NCBI GenBank assembly: GCA_027563935.2
Contig: CM050452.1
Location: 36,251,350 to 36,315,349, forward strand
Direction of reading: 5' to 3'
DNA from: Costus lasius
Lineage: Eukaryota; Streptophyta; Magnoliopsida; Zingiberales; Costaceae
DNA length: 64,000 nt
Shown: in pieces, positions 45,691 to 58,380 of the stretch
How the letters are laid out: each line of letters opens with the position of its first letter
Numbering within the stretch: the stretch's first letter is position 1
Program-made: the position numbers and the translations under genes
Notes under the pieces: generated by a model
What the model was told of the DNA's origin: nothing
The model's database searches: none
What the model saw: the letters and a program-made list of their open reading frames with translations, nothing else

Positions 45691-47355
45691 TGTTGGGGTA
45701 TGCCCTTAAGGCTAATGTTTGAGGCCTTGGGATTGTATCAGTATCATGTATAAACTCTTAAGTTTATAAAGGCAATGGTTGTTATTCAGTTTGTTACATC
45801 ATCTGCTGCAATATGTATACTTTTGAATAATGTCTCAATGCTGTTCAGCTAGGCTGACATGCTATATGTCCTTAGTCGAGATATCTTGGTGAACATGAGA
45901 CAGCCTTGATATGATTGAGACTAATATGTGTTCTAATCTTATAGGATGCTTCGAGCATGGAATAAGATGTAGACTCATGGGTACATTGGTTGTACTGGAC
46001 AGACCCTACTAGGATATTCAATTGCTTGTCACAATGTGAATAATCCTTGTATGCAACAAGTGGCACATTTCCTCTGACTTGAGATCACTTGTGTTTCTAA
46101 ATGATGGTTGTCATTGTTTTGAGGTAGTTCAATATCATTTGAAACATAATGGTTATAGACTATCTTGGATAATGATCATGAGTTAGGTTAGGGCACTAGT
46201 GATAGATATAGGATTGCCGTCTCCTTGATTGGAGTGTGATGTTCTAAAGGGGCCCCCCTGGATGAGATGATTGAGAAAGTGTATGGCCATACCCAGATGA
46301 CTGTGATCATCTGATCTAATCATGTTCATCATATTGGAGTTACAGGCTTGACTAGCTTGTCCAATAAGAACATCCAGTGGCAAAGGAAACTTGTATGCCT
46401 TGTGAGTAGATTCACACTTGTGCTGTGGTTTGGGTGTAGTCTTGGAAGACTCTTTCCTTTATATCGGGAGACAGTGATGTGTTGCTAGATACCCCTCACT
46501 GATCGTGATAACGTAAGTTATCGTTACCGACATTTAAAGGAAACCCTCAGGGTCGCACAATTTGATGATATGGCTTACTTAAGTCAGATCGTGTGGACTG
46601 AATTGTTTGGGTTCAGTTTAAAAGGGATTTAATCTCTGATTGTAAGTGAGATCTGGTCTGATCATGTTTGATTGATTAGGGCTTGAGATCGGTAAGCTTT
46701 GATCGAGAGAATGGATGTTAGATCGGTGAGATCAGCAGCATCAGAGATGAGCGGTTAGATCTGGAACCATTGGGTCCAATTAGATCTAGACCATGACTTG
46801 GGCTATTTTGGTTTGGTCTTTGAACCAACCTTATTAGAACCGGTTCACTTAGGTGAACGCTTGGTTCAAAGAGAGTGGCGTATGCGATCGGTTCACTTGA
46901 TGTAAACGCTTGATCGCATGAGAGTTGAAGGCGAGTTTATGGCTTGCTATTTTTAGAAACCACGCCCCACGTTCAATGTGAATGTTACTCTCGTCGCTCC
47001 TCTTCGCTCTTGTTCTCGTGTGGCTTGTGTCAACAAGAGATAGAGAAGCATTCGGCCAAGCAACTCATCTCATCTTCCCTCACGGATCGAGACCTCTTGG
47101 AGCCTTGCTAGCACAAGGAGTACCAAGGGAGTAGGCGACTTCTTCATCTAGTGTGCACATCCTTTGGAGGAGATCCTCTCGCTCTCTCTTCTTCCAAATC
47201 GGCATCCAAGCGAAATGGCTATGGTATGAATCCAATCTTTATGAAGTTGATCATGTGTTCTTGCTAATGATCTTATGAAACCCTTGATTCCACATGAAAT
47301 TTTATTTGCGCCACTTATTGGGTTTCGCCCCCCCCCTCTAGAAAGGGGTCTTACA
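45691..47355 (+). mobile_element. Element A1 3' LTR (1665 bp), uninterrupted
   Basis: Begins tgttggggtatgcccttaag and ends tcttaca before the duplication tcgtc. It is a reference copy for the family: it keeps the A2 target site (near 47012) and the 47-base stretch missing from the 5' LTR. Confidence 0.95.
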
Positions 47356-47523
47356 TCGTCTTGATTTGAGGTATCTTCTATCTCATCGTGTCGACTCCCT
47401 CACTTGCGATCTTCACTGTGTTTTTGGGACTAGCCTGTTTTGGGGATATTAGTTCCGCTGCGCAATGTATTTGTGTAATTTCTATCTCTGAAAATTGTAA
47501 AATATCCCCGGGGTTTCCCAACA
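47356..47523 (+). mobile_element. Element B 5' LTR, second part
   Basis: Starts with the second tcgtc and ends tttcccaaca before the primer site. It aligns with 63873-64000 of the 3' LTR and with the scrap at 2226-2390. Confidence 0.92.
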
Positions 47524-47524
47524 G

Positions 47525-47536
47525 TGGTATCAGAGG
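47525..47536 (+). other. Element B primer-binding site
   Basis: tggtatcagagg, one base after the LTR, matches the initiator tRNA-Met type site with one terminal mismatch. Confidence 0.9.
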
Positions 47537-48692
47537 GACTTGCGAGACTCGAACGATGTAATTTCATACTTTTCCATGCTCACATGCCATATCTCAATTT
47601 TTGCAAATTGCATGATCACGTGGCAAACGATTTTTCTAAGTAGGAAAAATTAGGGTTTCTTGTTTCTATCATCTTTTCAATCTCTTTTGTATTTTTGGGT
47701 TATTTTTCTTGCATGATTTAAGGATCAAAGGCGCACGTGGTTTTGTCATGTAGGACGGTCATTGTGTCTTCGGACTGGCCGGGTCTCTTGATTTGACAAA
47801 ATTGCCAGCCGAAAGGATCTTTGAAATCATCATGAAAAATAGATCACAAATAACTAAAAGATTTATGAGAAGAAGATGAGAAAAAGAGACTGGTTTTATG
47901 AAAATGTAAAATTTCAAATTTTATGTTTTTCATGAGCATGTAGAATTGCATGTATAGATACCTTACTTGTGCATAATGTTGTGATCATGAGTCATGCCCC
48001 TTTGCATGCTTGTGATGTATCCTTGTGAGGCCTGCGTGCCGCTTTTCTTTTTGCTTTTAACTAAGAAGAAGATTAGGGTGGTGCATGTACTTGGAGATTG
48101 GCGCATGCATGCTTGCTTGCGCACCTTACCTGGTGGCGCAAGAAGCACTCTTCTTTGATGGCGCATAGTGTAATGGCGCAAGATGACTTGCCCGAGCCTT
48201 AGGGCTTCTGTGCTATGTGTCTTGGCCCATACTTAGTGGCGCGTCACTCTTGGAGAAAGCCCATGGCATTGGCCGAAGCTATGAGGGTGCTTCTAGGGTT
48301 CCCCTAGAACTACCTCTGGGGTTTAAGAGCTAAACCATGGTGAGAAGGACCTTGGAGCCAACCTTGAAGCTCAAGTTAGAGGTCGGCTAGGTTAGGTCTT
48401 GTCTTTGGGGCTTGAATCCTAGGTCAAGAGTTGAACCTCCTTTTGGCATGGGTTGGTTCAATGTCTTGAATAGACTATGATCCCATCATTCATTTATTGC
48501 TTTCGATATCAGCTAAAGCATGCCTATTTTATCGTTATATTATAACTATAGGATTGCATGCCTGTAATGTTAGACATAAGATAAAACTGATGAGACCTCA
48601 AAAAAAAACCCTCATAAATAAATATTAAGTCTAGTAGCATTCTAACGTGTAGCCCTCACTAAGCTATCGATCAGTGGTGTTGTGAATTGTTT

Positions 48693-49106
48693 CCCACCCT
48701 CGTGGGACACACCCACTTATCTTTAGAAAGTGCGTGGTCGCAATGGTTTCCCCAGTTCGTTTTAATCGGGCATGCCTTCGCAAGGAAACTCGTTGGCCCT
48801 GGGCATAACGGTTAGGAATAGACTTGACTAGATTTCCACATGTGTTGGGCATATGGTGGAATTATAGAGGTATTGTTGAGAGGTTAGGGTTTCATGTTGT
48901 ATCCAGCCCTCGCTGGACATGAAATGCCTGGACTGTCTCAATAAGGGGAATTGCTTAGAGCAATCGGCCGGCGTGCCCACCTTAGGAAGCATGGGTTACT
49001 TTGTGCATCTCATCCCACCCTCGTGGGACGCAAAGCCTCATGTGGAAAGGGATCCCATATCACTAGGAAGTCTTAAACTTCCTGATTGACTTTGTGAGTT
49101 GTCAAT
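48693..49106 (+). other. Five-hairpin leader module, B copy
   Basis: Hairpin 1 cccac-cctc-gtggg (48693-48706), hairpin 2 ccagc-cctc-gctgg (48903-48916), hairpin 3 cccac-cctc-gtggg (49014-49027), hairpin 4 aggaagt-cttaa-acttcct (49065-49083), hairpin 5 attgac...gtcaat (49085-49106). Spacing is 210 and 111 bases for the first three. Stem bases differ from family A at paired positions and pairing is kept. Confidence 0.72.
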
Positions 49107-49169
49107 TCGATTAAAATAGTGGGAGCCATAATCATTTAAAACAAGTCCAGTTTAAATGATTTGAAGTAG

Positions 49170-49199
49170 TACTAATCTGCTGTTTCTTGGTTGTTGTAG
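49170..49199 (+). promoter_or_regulatory. Splice-acceptor-like site before B gag
   Basis: tactaat followed by a T-rich tract and ttgttgtag ending at 49199, four bases before the gag ATG. It aligns with the A1 site at 41735-41764. Predicted only. Confidence 0.45.
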
Positions 49200-49203
49200 A
49201 ACA

Positions 49204-50822
49204 ATGGCAACAAACAATAGCGGTTGGTCACTGCGATCTATCCTTGAGAAGGACAAGTTGGTTGGATCCAACTTGATGGATTGGTATATGAACTTGAGAA
49301 TTGTGCTCAAGCTCGAGAGAAAGCTCTATGTCCTTGAGTAGCCCATTCCTGAACCACTTCCATGCTCGGCCTTAGCGGCTTAGAGGGATGCTTATGATAT
49401 GCATCAGGCTGATACTTTGGAGGTTGCACAATTGATGCTAACCAACATGTCACCCGAGCTTCAAGGGCAATATGAATTGAAGAGTGCCTCTGAGATTATT
49501 ACTAATCTAAGACAGCTCTTTAATGAATTGGTTAGGCTCAATCCTCCTAAAGTTGATATTCAATGTGTTGAGCTGAAAGGCTTGACCAAGGAACTAAAAT
49601 TAAAGATGGAATGGATCAGGAATAACAGGTGCTATTCATGTGGAGGGCCACCTCACATGTTAAAGGACATGGTGCGACTTCAGAACGAGGAGAAGAGAAG
49701 CTGGGCTTCGTCTTCTGGCTCAGGTATTTATGTTACCGAAGTCAACCTTTCTACCTCTGTGACATGGGTATTGGATACCACATGTGGAGCTCATATTTGT
49801 ACAAATATGCAGGGGCTCAAGAAAAGTAGATCGGTACAGGCTGGAGAGATTGACCTACGAGTTGGAAACGGGGCACAGGTTGCTGCTGTTGCTATAGGAG
49901 TTTTGACTCTCTCCCTGCCTTCTGGACTTCTATTAGAGTTAGATAATTGCTATTATGTACCTTCGCTTACTAAGAACATTGTATCCATTCCTTGATTGAC
50001 AAAGAAAGGATTTAAGTTTGAAATAGATAAGAACTCTTGTTCTTTTTTATTTGCAAATATGTTCTATGGGAAGGGTGCTTTGTGCAATGGTCTATATGTG
50101 TTAGACATGGTTAACGCTATTTGTAACATAAACAATAAAAGGACCAAACTGAGTGTTTCAATTGGTGCTTTCCTATGGCATTTTCTCTTAGCCCATATAA
50201 ACAAGAATCACATTCAACAACTCCATGCAAATGGGTTGTTAGATTCAAGTTCCTTGGAGGAATTTGATACATGTGAGCCTTGTTTGTTAGGGAAAATGAC
50301 AAAGGTGCCCTTCACCAAAATTAGTGAGAGGGCAGGAGGTTTGTTGGATCTCATACACAGCGATGTGTGTGGGCCATTCAATAAACCAGAGGAGGACATA
50401 GCTACTTCATTACCTTTACTGATGATTTCAGTAGATATGGTTATGTCTACTTGATTAGACATAAATCTGAATCCAAGGAGTTCAAGAATGGAAGGTAGAG
50501 GACCAGCTTGGTAGATCCATTAAGGCTCTTCGATCAGATCGTGGTGGAGAGCACCTGAGTGGTGAGGTTTCATGACTATCTAAGAGAGTGTGGCATTCTG
50601 TCCAACTCACTCCTCCTGGAACACCCCAATGGAATGGTGTGTTTGAAAGGAGAAATCAAACTTTGGTTGGACATGGTTCGATGTATGATGAGTCATGCAA
50701 CTCTACCCTCCCTCATTCTGGGGGCATGCACTTGAAACAGCTTCTCTAATACTGAATAATGTTCCATCTAAGAGTATCTCAAAGATTCCATAAGAGGTAT
50801 GGAGTGGGAGACGCCCTAATCT
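49204..50822 (+). pseudogene. Copia Gag-Pol of B, first part (gag, protease, integrase)
   Basis: Gag starts MATNNSGWSLRSILEKDKLV and has in-frame TAG codons near 49339 and 49381, then is open from 49399. A shortened zinc-knuckle-like segment reads CYSCGGPPHMLKD, missing the histidine-cysteine part, and the gag middle is shorter than in family A. Protease WVLDTTCGAHICTN is near 49765. After a TGA at 49993 follow the integrase zinc region (CEPCLLGKMTKVPF), HSDVCGPF (near 50360), a frameshifted RSDRGGE-like segment and GTPQWNGV (near 50620). From about 50380 single-base insertions break the frame often. A3 cuts it at 50822, just before the motif that resumes at 60107. Confidence 0.85.
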
Positions 50823-52537
50823 TGAAGAAACCCCTTAAAAGGGGGGCAAAAACCCTAGTCATGGCGCTAATGAAAAATATGCTAGCGGAAGCAAGGGTTT
50901 AAGATCATTTGCATGCCATATGTTCAACTATAACCGAGTTGAATAGATTGAGAGGGAAATTCATACAACGCCATATGCTTGGAAGTCGGCTTGGATGAAG
51001 AGAACAAATTAGATCTCCTCCACAAGTTCACACACAAGATGAAGATGCTTTACTCCTTGCGGTCCCTTGTGCTAGCAAGACACCCAAGCTTTTTTTTTTG
51101 TCGAATGGAAAGGGGGTGGATGAGATGATTCCCTCTTGGCCGAGAGCTCCTCTTGCCAAAGCTCCTCTCTTTTTTTTTCCGATCGCCCAACCAAAGAGCT
51201 AGGCGTTGAAGCAAAGAGCAAAACGCATATGCGTTTTGGCGTTGGGAGCTAAAAACCGGTTTGATTACTTACCATAAATGGAAAGACAATCAAGCCATGC
51301 GTTTAAGCCAACCCTAAAATGCCTATTGACATTGAACCAAGCGTTCACCTTTGTGAACCGGTTCAATCCAATAACGTCAAATCGACTTTGGGTTCTTTAA
51401 ACCAAACCGAAATAGCTCAAGCCACTTGGTCTAGACCAAATCGAACCCCAAGGCTCATGATCTAACCATTCATCTCCTGATGCCCCTGATCTCTTCGTTC
51501 TAGCATCATCTCTCTCGATCTAAGCTTACAGATCTCAAGTCCTAATCAATCAAACATGATCAGACCAGATCTCACTTACAATCAGAGATTAAATCCCTCT
51601 AATCTGATACTCAAAGAATTCAGTCCATACGATCTGACTCAAGTAAGCCATATCACCAAATTGTGCGATCCCTGAGGGTTTCCTCTAAATGTCGGTAACG
51701 ATAACTTACGTTTCACGATCAGTGAGGGGTATCTAGCAACACATCACTGTCTCCCGATATAAAGGAAAGAGTCTCCAAGACTACTCCCAAACCATAGCAC
51801 AAGTGTGAATCAAACTCACAAGGCATACATGTATCCTTTGCCACTGGACGTTCTTATTGGACAAGCATGTCAAGCCTGTAACTCCAATACGATGAGCATG
51901 ATTAGATCAGATGAAACATAGTCATCTGGGTATGGCCATACACTTCCTCAATCATCTCATATAGGGGGGGCCCCTTAGAACATCACACTCCTTGAACAAA
52001 GGAGACGGCAATCCTTTATCTATCACAAGTGCCCTAACCTGACTCAAGCTCACCATCCAAGATAGTCAATAATCATTAAGTTTCAAATGATATTGAACTA
52101 CCTCAAGACAATGACAATCATCATTTAGTAACACAATGTGATCTCAAGTCAGAGGACATGTGCCACTTGCTGCTTACAGGGATCATTCACATCGTGACAA
52201 GCAATGGAATATCCCAGTAGGGTCTGTCCTGTACATCCAATGTACCTATGAGTCTACATCTTATCCATGCTCGAAGCATCCTATAAGATTAGCACTCATA
52301 TTAGTCTCAATCATATCAAGGCTGGTCTCAGTTTCACCAAGATATCTCGACTAAGGACTTATAGCCTGTCAGCCTTAGCTGAACAGCTTTGAGACATTAT
52401 TCAGAAGTACACTTATTACAGCAGACAAGGTAACAATCTGAATAACAACCATGCCTTTATAAACACAAGAGTTTATTACATGATACTTTTACAATCCCAA
52501 AGGCCTCAAACATTAGCCTTAAGGGCATACCCCAACA
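50823..52537 (-). mobile_element. Element A3 3' LTR
   Basis: Runs from tgaagaaacccc to taccccaaca on the plus strand. It is homologous to the A2 LTR but a separate subfamily, with poly-T runs near 51090 and 51171. The GUAA hairpin stem near 51709 has lost a base. Confidence 0.9.
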
Positions 52538-52557
52538 ATCTCCCACTTGCACTTAAT

Positions 52558-55500
52558 CTAATGGTTGAGAAATCTCAAACCCATATTATTACAGTGCTTG
52601 CTCATGCTTCTGCTGCCCTAGAAGGCTTGGTAAGTGGGTCTGCCAGATTGTCATCTGTATGAACATGCATATTTTGATCTCGCCTCGATCTATGATCTCC
52701 CGGATCAAGTGAAACCGTCTCTGTATGTGCTTGGACTTCTGGGTGCGACCGTGGTTCCTTTGCTTGTGCGATGCTCCAGTGTTATCACAGAAGATAACAA
52801 AGGATCTGCACTCGAAAGGAACGACACCAAGTTCTCTCACGACCTACGAATCCACACTGCCTCCTTGGATGCTTCCGAGGCTGCAACATACTCGGCTTCT
52901 GTTGTGGAAGTCAGCAACAGTTGACTGTTTGAAACTCTTCCACACCACTGCTCCACCATTCAAGCTAAAACATAGCCTGATTGCGATCGGAAATCATCCT
53001 GGTCCGACTGGAACGAAGCGTCAGTATATCCCTCTATACTGAGTTTCTTCCTGACCACCATATATCAAGAACATATCTTTGGTCCTCCGCAGATATTTTA
53101 AAATGTTCTTGACCGCAATCCAGTGCGCCAAACCTGGATTACTTTGAGGCTATCGACTGGTCACGCTAACCCGTAAGCGACGTCCTGGGCGAGTACACAA
53201 CATCGCATACATGATGGACCCAATAGCCGAAGGTCATAAGGCGTATTGTCCATTTCATCTTTCTCAGTCTGTGTTTGTGGACAATGACTTCTTCGAAAGA
53301 TTCAGACCATGTCTGACTGGAAGATATCCACGTTTAGAATTCTCTAAATGGAATCTCTCCAGGACTTATCGATGTAAGTCAGCTACTCTGGACAACCCGA
53401 GAAGCCTCTTAGATCTATCCCGGTAGATCTTCACACCTAACACATAGGCTGCTTCTCCTAGATCTTTCATCTGGAAACATTTTCCTAACCATGCTTTAAC
53501 CGCTATGCAGTTCAGGAATATCATTTCCAATGATCAAGATATCATCGACGTAGAGGATTAGGAATGTAATTACGCTCCCACTAAACCTCTTATATACACA
53601 CAGGTCATCCTCGTTCTTGATGAATCCAAACTCAGAGATTGATTCATCAAAACGAATATTCAGCCTTCTTGATGCTTGCTTCAGTCCATAAATGGACTTC
53701 TTTAACTTGCATATTTTATGCCGATCTGCTGGATTAGTGAAACCCTCAGGTTGTGTCATAAACACATCCTCATCCAGATTTCCATTAAGGAAAGCTGTCT
53801 TCACATCCATCTGCCAGATCTCATAATCATAATATGCAGCTATCGCGAAAAAGAATCCGAATAGACTTAAACATGGCAACAGGTGAGAAAAGTTTTCATC
53901 ATAATCTATCCCGTAGATTTGTTTGAAACCTTTCGCAACTAGCCTGCCTTTATAGGTAACCACGTTACCATCCATGTCAATCTTCTTCTTGAAGATCCAT
54001 TTACAGCCTATATGGATTACTCCCGGAGGCGGATCAACCAAATCCCAGACTTGGTTATCTGACATGGAGTCCATTTCGGCTCGCATAGCTTCAAGCCATC
54101 TAGCTGACTCCGGGTCCACTGACCGCATCCGCATAAGTTGAGGGGTTCAACATTATCAATGATGTAGACTCCGTCATAGCGCTCAGGCAGTCGACGGATC
54201 CTTCCCGATCTTCGCGGTTCCCGTGATATTTGAGCCTCAGGTTGTTCAATAACCTGATCTACCGGCTCAGGCTCATCCATCCTGTGCTTGACTACTTTGT
54301 CCTTCTTCTGGAATCTCATCCAGCTTTATTTCTCTCCCACTGGGCCTCTTTGCAGAAGAAATTCCTTCTCAAGAAATATGGCCGTCCGAGCAACAAATAC
54401 CTTGTTCTCCTTGGAGGATCGAAGAAATAAATAACCCTAGTTTCCTTAGGGTAACCGACAAAGATGCATTTGTCAGATCTGCTCTCTAGTTTCCCAGAGG
54501 CGAGCTTTTTGAACATAAGCCTCGCAACCCCAGATCCTGATAAATGTCAAGCTAGGCTGTTTCCCCATACCATAATTCATATGGCGTCTTTGAAACTGCC
54601 TTGGATGGCACTCGGTTTAGTACTTTTGCAGCTGTTTCCAGTGCAAAACCCAAAAGGAGTATGGTAGGTAGCCTGACTCATCATAGAACGAACCATATCA
54701 AGTAACGTTCTATTTCTTCCTCTCGGACACACCCATTCCACTGCGGTGTTCCTGGCGGAGTGAGCTGTGAGATAATCCCACACTCCTTCAGATAGTCAGT
54801 AAACGTATGACTTAGGTATTCTCCACCTCGATCAGAAACGGAAGTGCCTTGATATTTCGGCCTAACTGATTTTGTACTTCATTTTTGAACTCTTTGAACT
54901 TGTCAAAAGATTCACTTTATTCTCATTTAAATAGACATACCCATATCCTACTGAAATCATCAGTAAAGGTAATGAAGTACTGATAGCCACCTCTGGCATG
55001 TTTACTAAATGGCCCACACACATCACTGTGTATAAGGTCAAGTAAAACCTGAAGCCCTTTGACCTTTATGAGGAAAAGGTGACTTCGTCCATTTTACCCA
55101 TCAAAACAAGCTTTGCATGTATCAATCTCCTCACAGGAGAATGATCCCAGCAGTCCATGATCATGCAACCGCTTAATGCGTTTCTTGTTAATATGGCCTA
55201 AACGACTATGCCATAGCAAGGTGCTGTGATCAGCATACTTGGCTTTCTTGTTATCAATGTTTTGTATAGAATGTTCCATGTCCAACATGAATAACCCATT
55301 GTTAATTGAACCAGTCGCATACACAATATTATCATAAGTTAAAACACACTTTGAAATCTTGCATTCAAATGCAAATCCTTTCCTGACAAGAGCAGGAATA
55401 GAGATATTATTCTTGGTATACTGGGTACAAAATAACAATTAGTTTAATTCCAATACAATGCCAGATGGTAAAGAAATGAAATAGTCTCCTACAGCAACAG

Positions 55501-56496
55501 CAGCAACCCTGTGCCCCGTTTCCACTCGTAGGTCTACTCTCATGCTGTCCCACCTGCCTTCTTCTCTTGAGTTCCTGCACATTTGAACAAATGTGAACTC
55601 CACATGCAGTGTCCAACACCCATGATATAGAAGAAGATGAAACCGATGACTTCCGTCACGTATATTACCTGAGCCAGAAGCAATGCTTCCCCTCTTATCT
55701 CCTTGGAGCGCTTTGCAGTCCTTTTTCCAGTGACCCAGCTGGCCACAGTGGAAACACCATGTTATCTCTCGACCGCTTCACCTTCTGTTTCAGAGCCTTA
55801 CTGTAGTTCTTGACAGGGGGCCTTGCCCTTCTTCCCCTTCTTCTTGTTCCTAGAAGGACCATCAAGAAACAGAGTTGAAGGCTTACCATCAGAGTTTCCT
55901 CAGTAGTCAAGAGCATATTCAGCAGCTCTTGCCGCGTAACAATCGATTTTTGTTCATATTAAAGTAATGATGAACGCATCGAAAAAGAAGGCGGGAGAGA
56001 CTGCAGAATAATATCTACAGCAAGCTCCTGGTTGATGGTATGCCCCAGTTTCTCTAGAGCCCTCCTTGTGCCCAATCATCTTGAGCACGTGAGCTCCCAC
56101 TGGGCTCCCTTCAGCCAGTTTGCTCTGAAAGAAGAGCTTCGTCAGATTATATCGCTCAGTCCTCGCCTTGTGCAGCATACAGCATCTTGAGGTTCGCTAT
56201 AATCTCTATAGCCGACATATCCTCATGCTGACCGCTGCAGCGCGATCCTTGTTGGTTGGCGTCATAGACGCTAGCATCAGGCAAGCGACATCAATGCTAT
56301 CATTGACGTGCTTTTCATAGGCATACCCGAACCGCCCTTGCTGCGTTCGGAGCGGGCTGCGGCGGTATCGCCGTCTCGAGGACATACAGGTTTCCTCTCT
56401 GCCTTAAGAACGATCTTAAGGTGTCCAAACCATGTCAGAGAAGTTCGGCCCAGCAAACTTCTCCCTTTCCAGTAGGGATCGCACATTGAAGCTCAT
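52558..56496 (-). pseudogene. Copia Gag-Pol of A3, many small indels
   Basis: Aligns end to end with the A2 gag-pol: start at 56496, zinc knuckle near 55755, protease near 55612, integrase near 55200-54700, the YVDD region near 53545, RNase H near 52990-52850, stop at 52558. The longest open piece is 212 aa (53496-54134). Frames change every 100-300 bases through one- or two-base indels, while substitutions against A2 are few. A 16-base insertion lies near 56240. It may be a sequencing-damaged copy of an intact gene and not a true pseudogene; the sequence alone cannot decide. Confidence 0.85.
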
Positions 56497-56603
56497 GGTG
56501 TTCGTTGCTGCAGGAATCTACAACAAGCAAGAACAGCAAGGTTAGTATCAATGTTCAGAATCAATCCAGGACTTAGAAAGATTCTTTTCTCACTATTTTG
56601 TCT

Positions 56604-57030
56604 GACTGAAAAATTCAGTATACAGTCGCGAAAGAGTAACACTCTTTTAGTGAGATGGGATCCAGATTTCATACTTGGTCTCCGCGTCCCGCTCAGGCGA
56701 GATAAGATGCACAGAGATGACAAGCACTAATTTTCTGGTAGGCTGTCCCAGCCAATCGCCAACCCGTGCGATTCCCCTTCAATCTGGGCAATCCAGCAGA
56801 CTGTGCCAACTGAGTTGGTACAACACAGTCTCTGATCCCACAGATGGCTGCCTCCATGTGCTACCATATGCGCCACATATGTAGACTACATGGTCAAGCT
56901 GACCTGACCTACTCCCTGGACCACCACGTGCTATGCTGGAGCAAACGAGAAGGGATAAATCCCTGCTCTGTAACACGCAGGTGTAATCCCAGCACCGTCT
57001 GAAGATAGATGGACGTGCCCACTGAGTGGG
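56604..57030 (-). other. Five-hairpin leader module, A3 copy
   Basis: Complement positions: hairpin 1 57018-57030, hairpin 2 56806-56818, hairpin 3 56688-56701, hairpin 4 56631-56647, hairpin 5 56604-56627. All five stems are intact although indels are frequent around them. Confidence 0.68.
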
Positions 57031-58139
57031 TTCAACACGGCTCCAACGATAGTCAGAACGGTGAGGTTTCGCGTCAGAAGGCTTACGAGCTTGATATATT
57101 AGCGTTGGATTTTAACGGTCTTTTTATCTCTTACTATCAGGCATATTCTATGGCTATAGCAGAAGATAAACATAAACATGCAATTCTAATTATTTAAATA
57201 ATAAATAGAAAGCATGATCTTATGTGGTAAAAAGCCCTGAACCCTAGTAAGACCTTAATTTTACTTAAGTCTTCACTTGAGCTCCATTGCATCTCATCTG
57301 GTCCAACCCAGTGCCCTAGCGCCAAGAGCACCTCAGGTGCACCACCAGGTGAATGCCCCTCTTGGATGTGTGCCTTTGTGCTCTTGTCTAATCAAACACA
57401 ATTTGATCTATCTAGACAAGCTTTGGACTCGCAGGTCAAATATACAATAAATTAATGAAAAATTTGTTTCGCAGATCACAATAATATTAACTTATAATTT
57501 ACCAGGCACGCAGGCCCCAGCACAGCACACATTAGGGCAACCCACATAAGATTAAATAAACAAGCATAGGCATCAATCAACATGTGATCCATTCATGAAA
57601 TTAAAATTTTGAAAAAAACCCATGGCATCAATTTTAATTTCCTTATGAGCCCTATAACCTTACAATGGTCCATTTGATGGGGATCCACTCATCCATCTAG
57701 TTAGATCCTTTCCCCTTGCATGCACCGAGTCCTAACTGACCCGAGTTGACCTAATGGTCAACCATGCATGCGCCAAGGGCTGAACCACATCATGAGTTTT
57801 GGTCAAGCGGGTGTGACCCCGGGCCTAACTCAAGTGTGGTTCAGAAGTTGTCTCAACCAGACCTCGCTACACGCCTTGGATGCAGTCGACCTATAGCCAC
57901 CTCGTGCTTGCCGCACAGTGCTATCTAGTCAACCCCATCTAGGCTGTCAGATGGTCTGATCAGACTAGTTGGATTCTAACCTAGAAGATGCTTTCAACCC
58001 CATCAACCCATCTAAGGATTTTATGGTAGGAGCACCTTAGATCTAATCAGCCGCGCAAGATGTAAGATTTATAAAACATAGAGATCAAGCGCAAACAATC
58101 AAACAACATGCTTCATTTATGTTGATAACCCTTAGATCT

Positions 58140-58245
58140 AAGGGGGGTCCCCTTCAAGGGGGGAGCGCAACCTTTAGGGGTCCCTTCAAGGGGGAAGGCC
58201 CAAACTTTAGGGGGTGTCCCCTTCAAGGGTGGAGCGCAAACTTTA
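58140..58245. repeat. Three-copy minisatellite of about 36 bp
   Basis: Units built on ccccttcaaggg(g)ggagcgcaa(a)ctttagg recur three times. The core resembles the LTR end of family A (cccctttcaagagg) and is seen only in A3's leader. Confidence 0.7.
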
Positions 58246-58366
58246 GGTAACCATGATACAAGCGCAAAGTTCATGTAACCAAATCATCAAGTAAGCGCAA
58301 AATCATCAAGTAAGCGCAACATGTATGGATCACATCAGCAAAACATAATAGCATGCATAGAGCCAC

Positions 58367-58378
58367 GCTCTGATACCA
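58367..58378 (-). other. Element A3 primer-binding site
   Basis: gctctgatacca, complement tggtatcagagc, two bases from the LTR. Full match to the initiator tRNA-Met type. Confidence 0.9.
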
Positions 58379-58380
58379 AT

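Larger units (their letters stand above)
29221..47355 (+). mobile_element. Copia element A1, nearly intact, plus strand
   Basis: TG...CA element with duplication tcgtc (29216-29220 and 47356-47360), inserted in B's 5' LTR. It has a 5' LTR in two parts (29221-30494, 39609-39952), primer site, 1.8-kb leader, one gag-pol frame with a single stop, a purine tract and a 3' LTR. I count roughly a dozen substitutions between its LTRs plus one indel of about 47 bases (near 30375 versus 46850). That makes it older than A2, which sits in its 5' LTR. Confidence 0.95.
47537..49203 (+). other. Element B untranslated leader
   Basis: 1.67 kb without a convincing protein. It carries the hairpin module (48693-49106) and an acceptor-like site ending at 49199. 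Outside these elements it aligns poorly with the family-A leader. Confidence 0.8.
56497..58366 (-). other. Element A3 untranslated leader
   Basis: Homologous to the A1 and A2 leaders. It holds the hairpin module and, at 58140-58245, a small minisatellite absent from A1 and A2. Confidence 0.8.
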
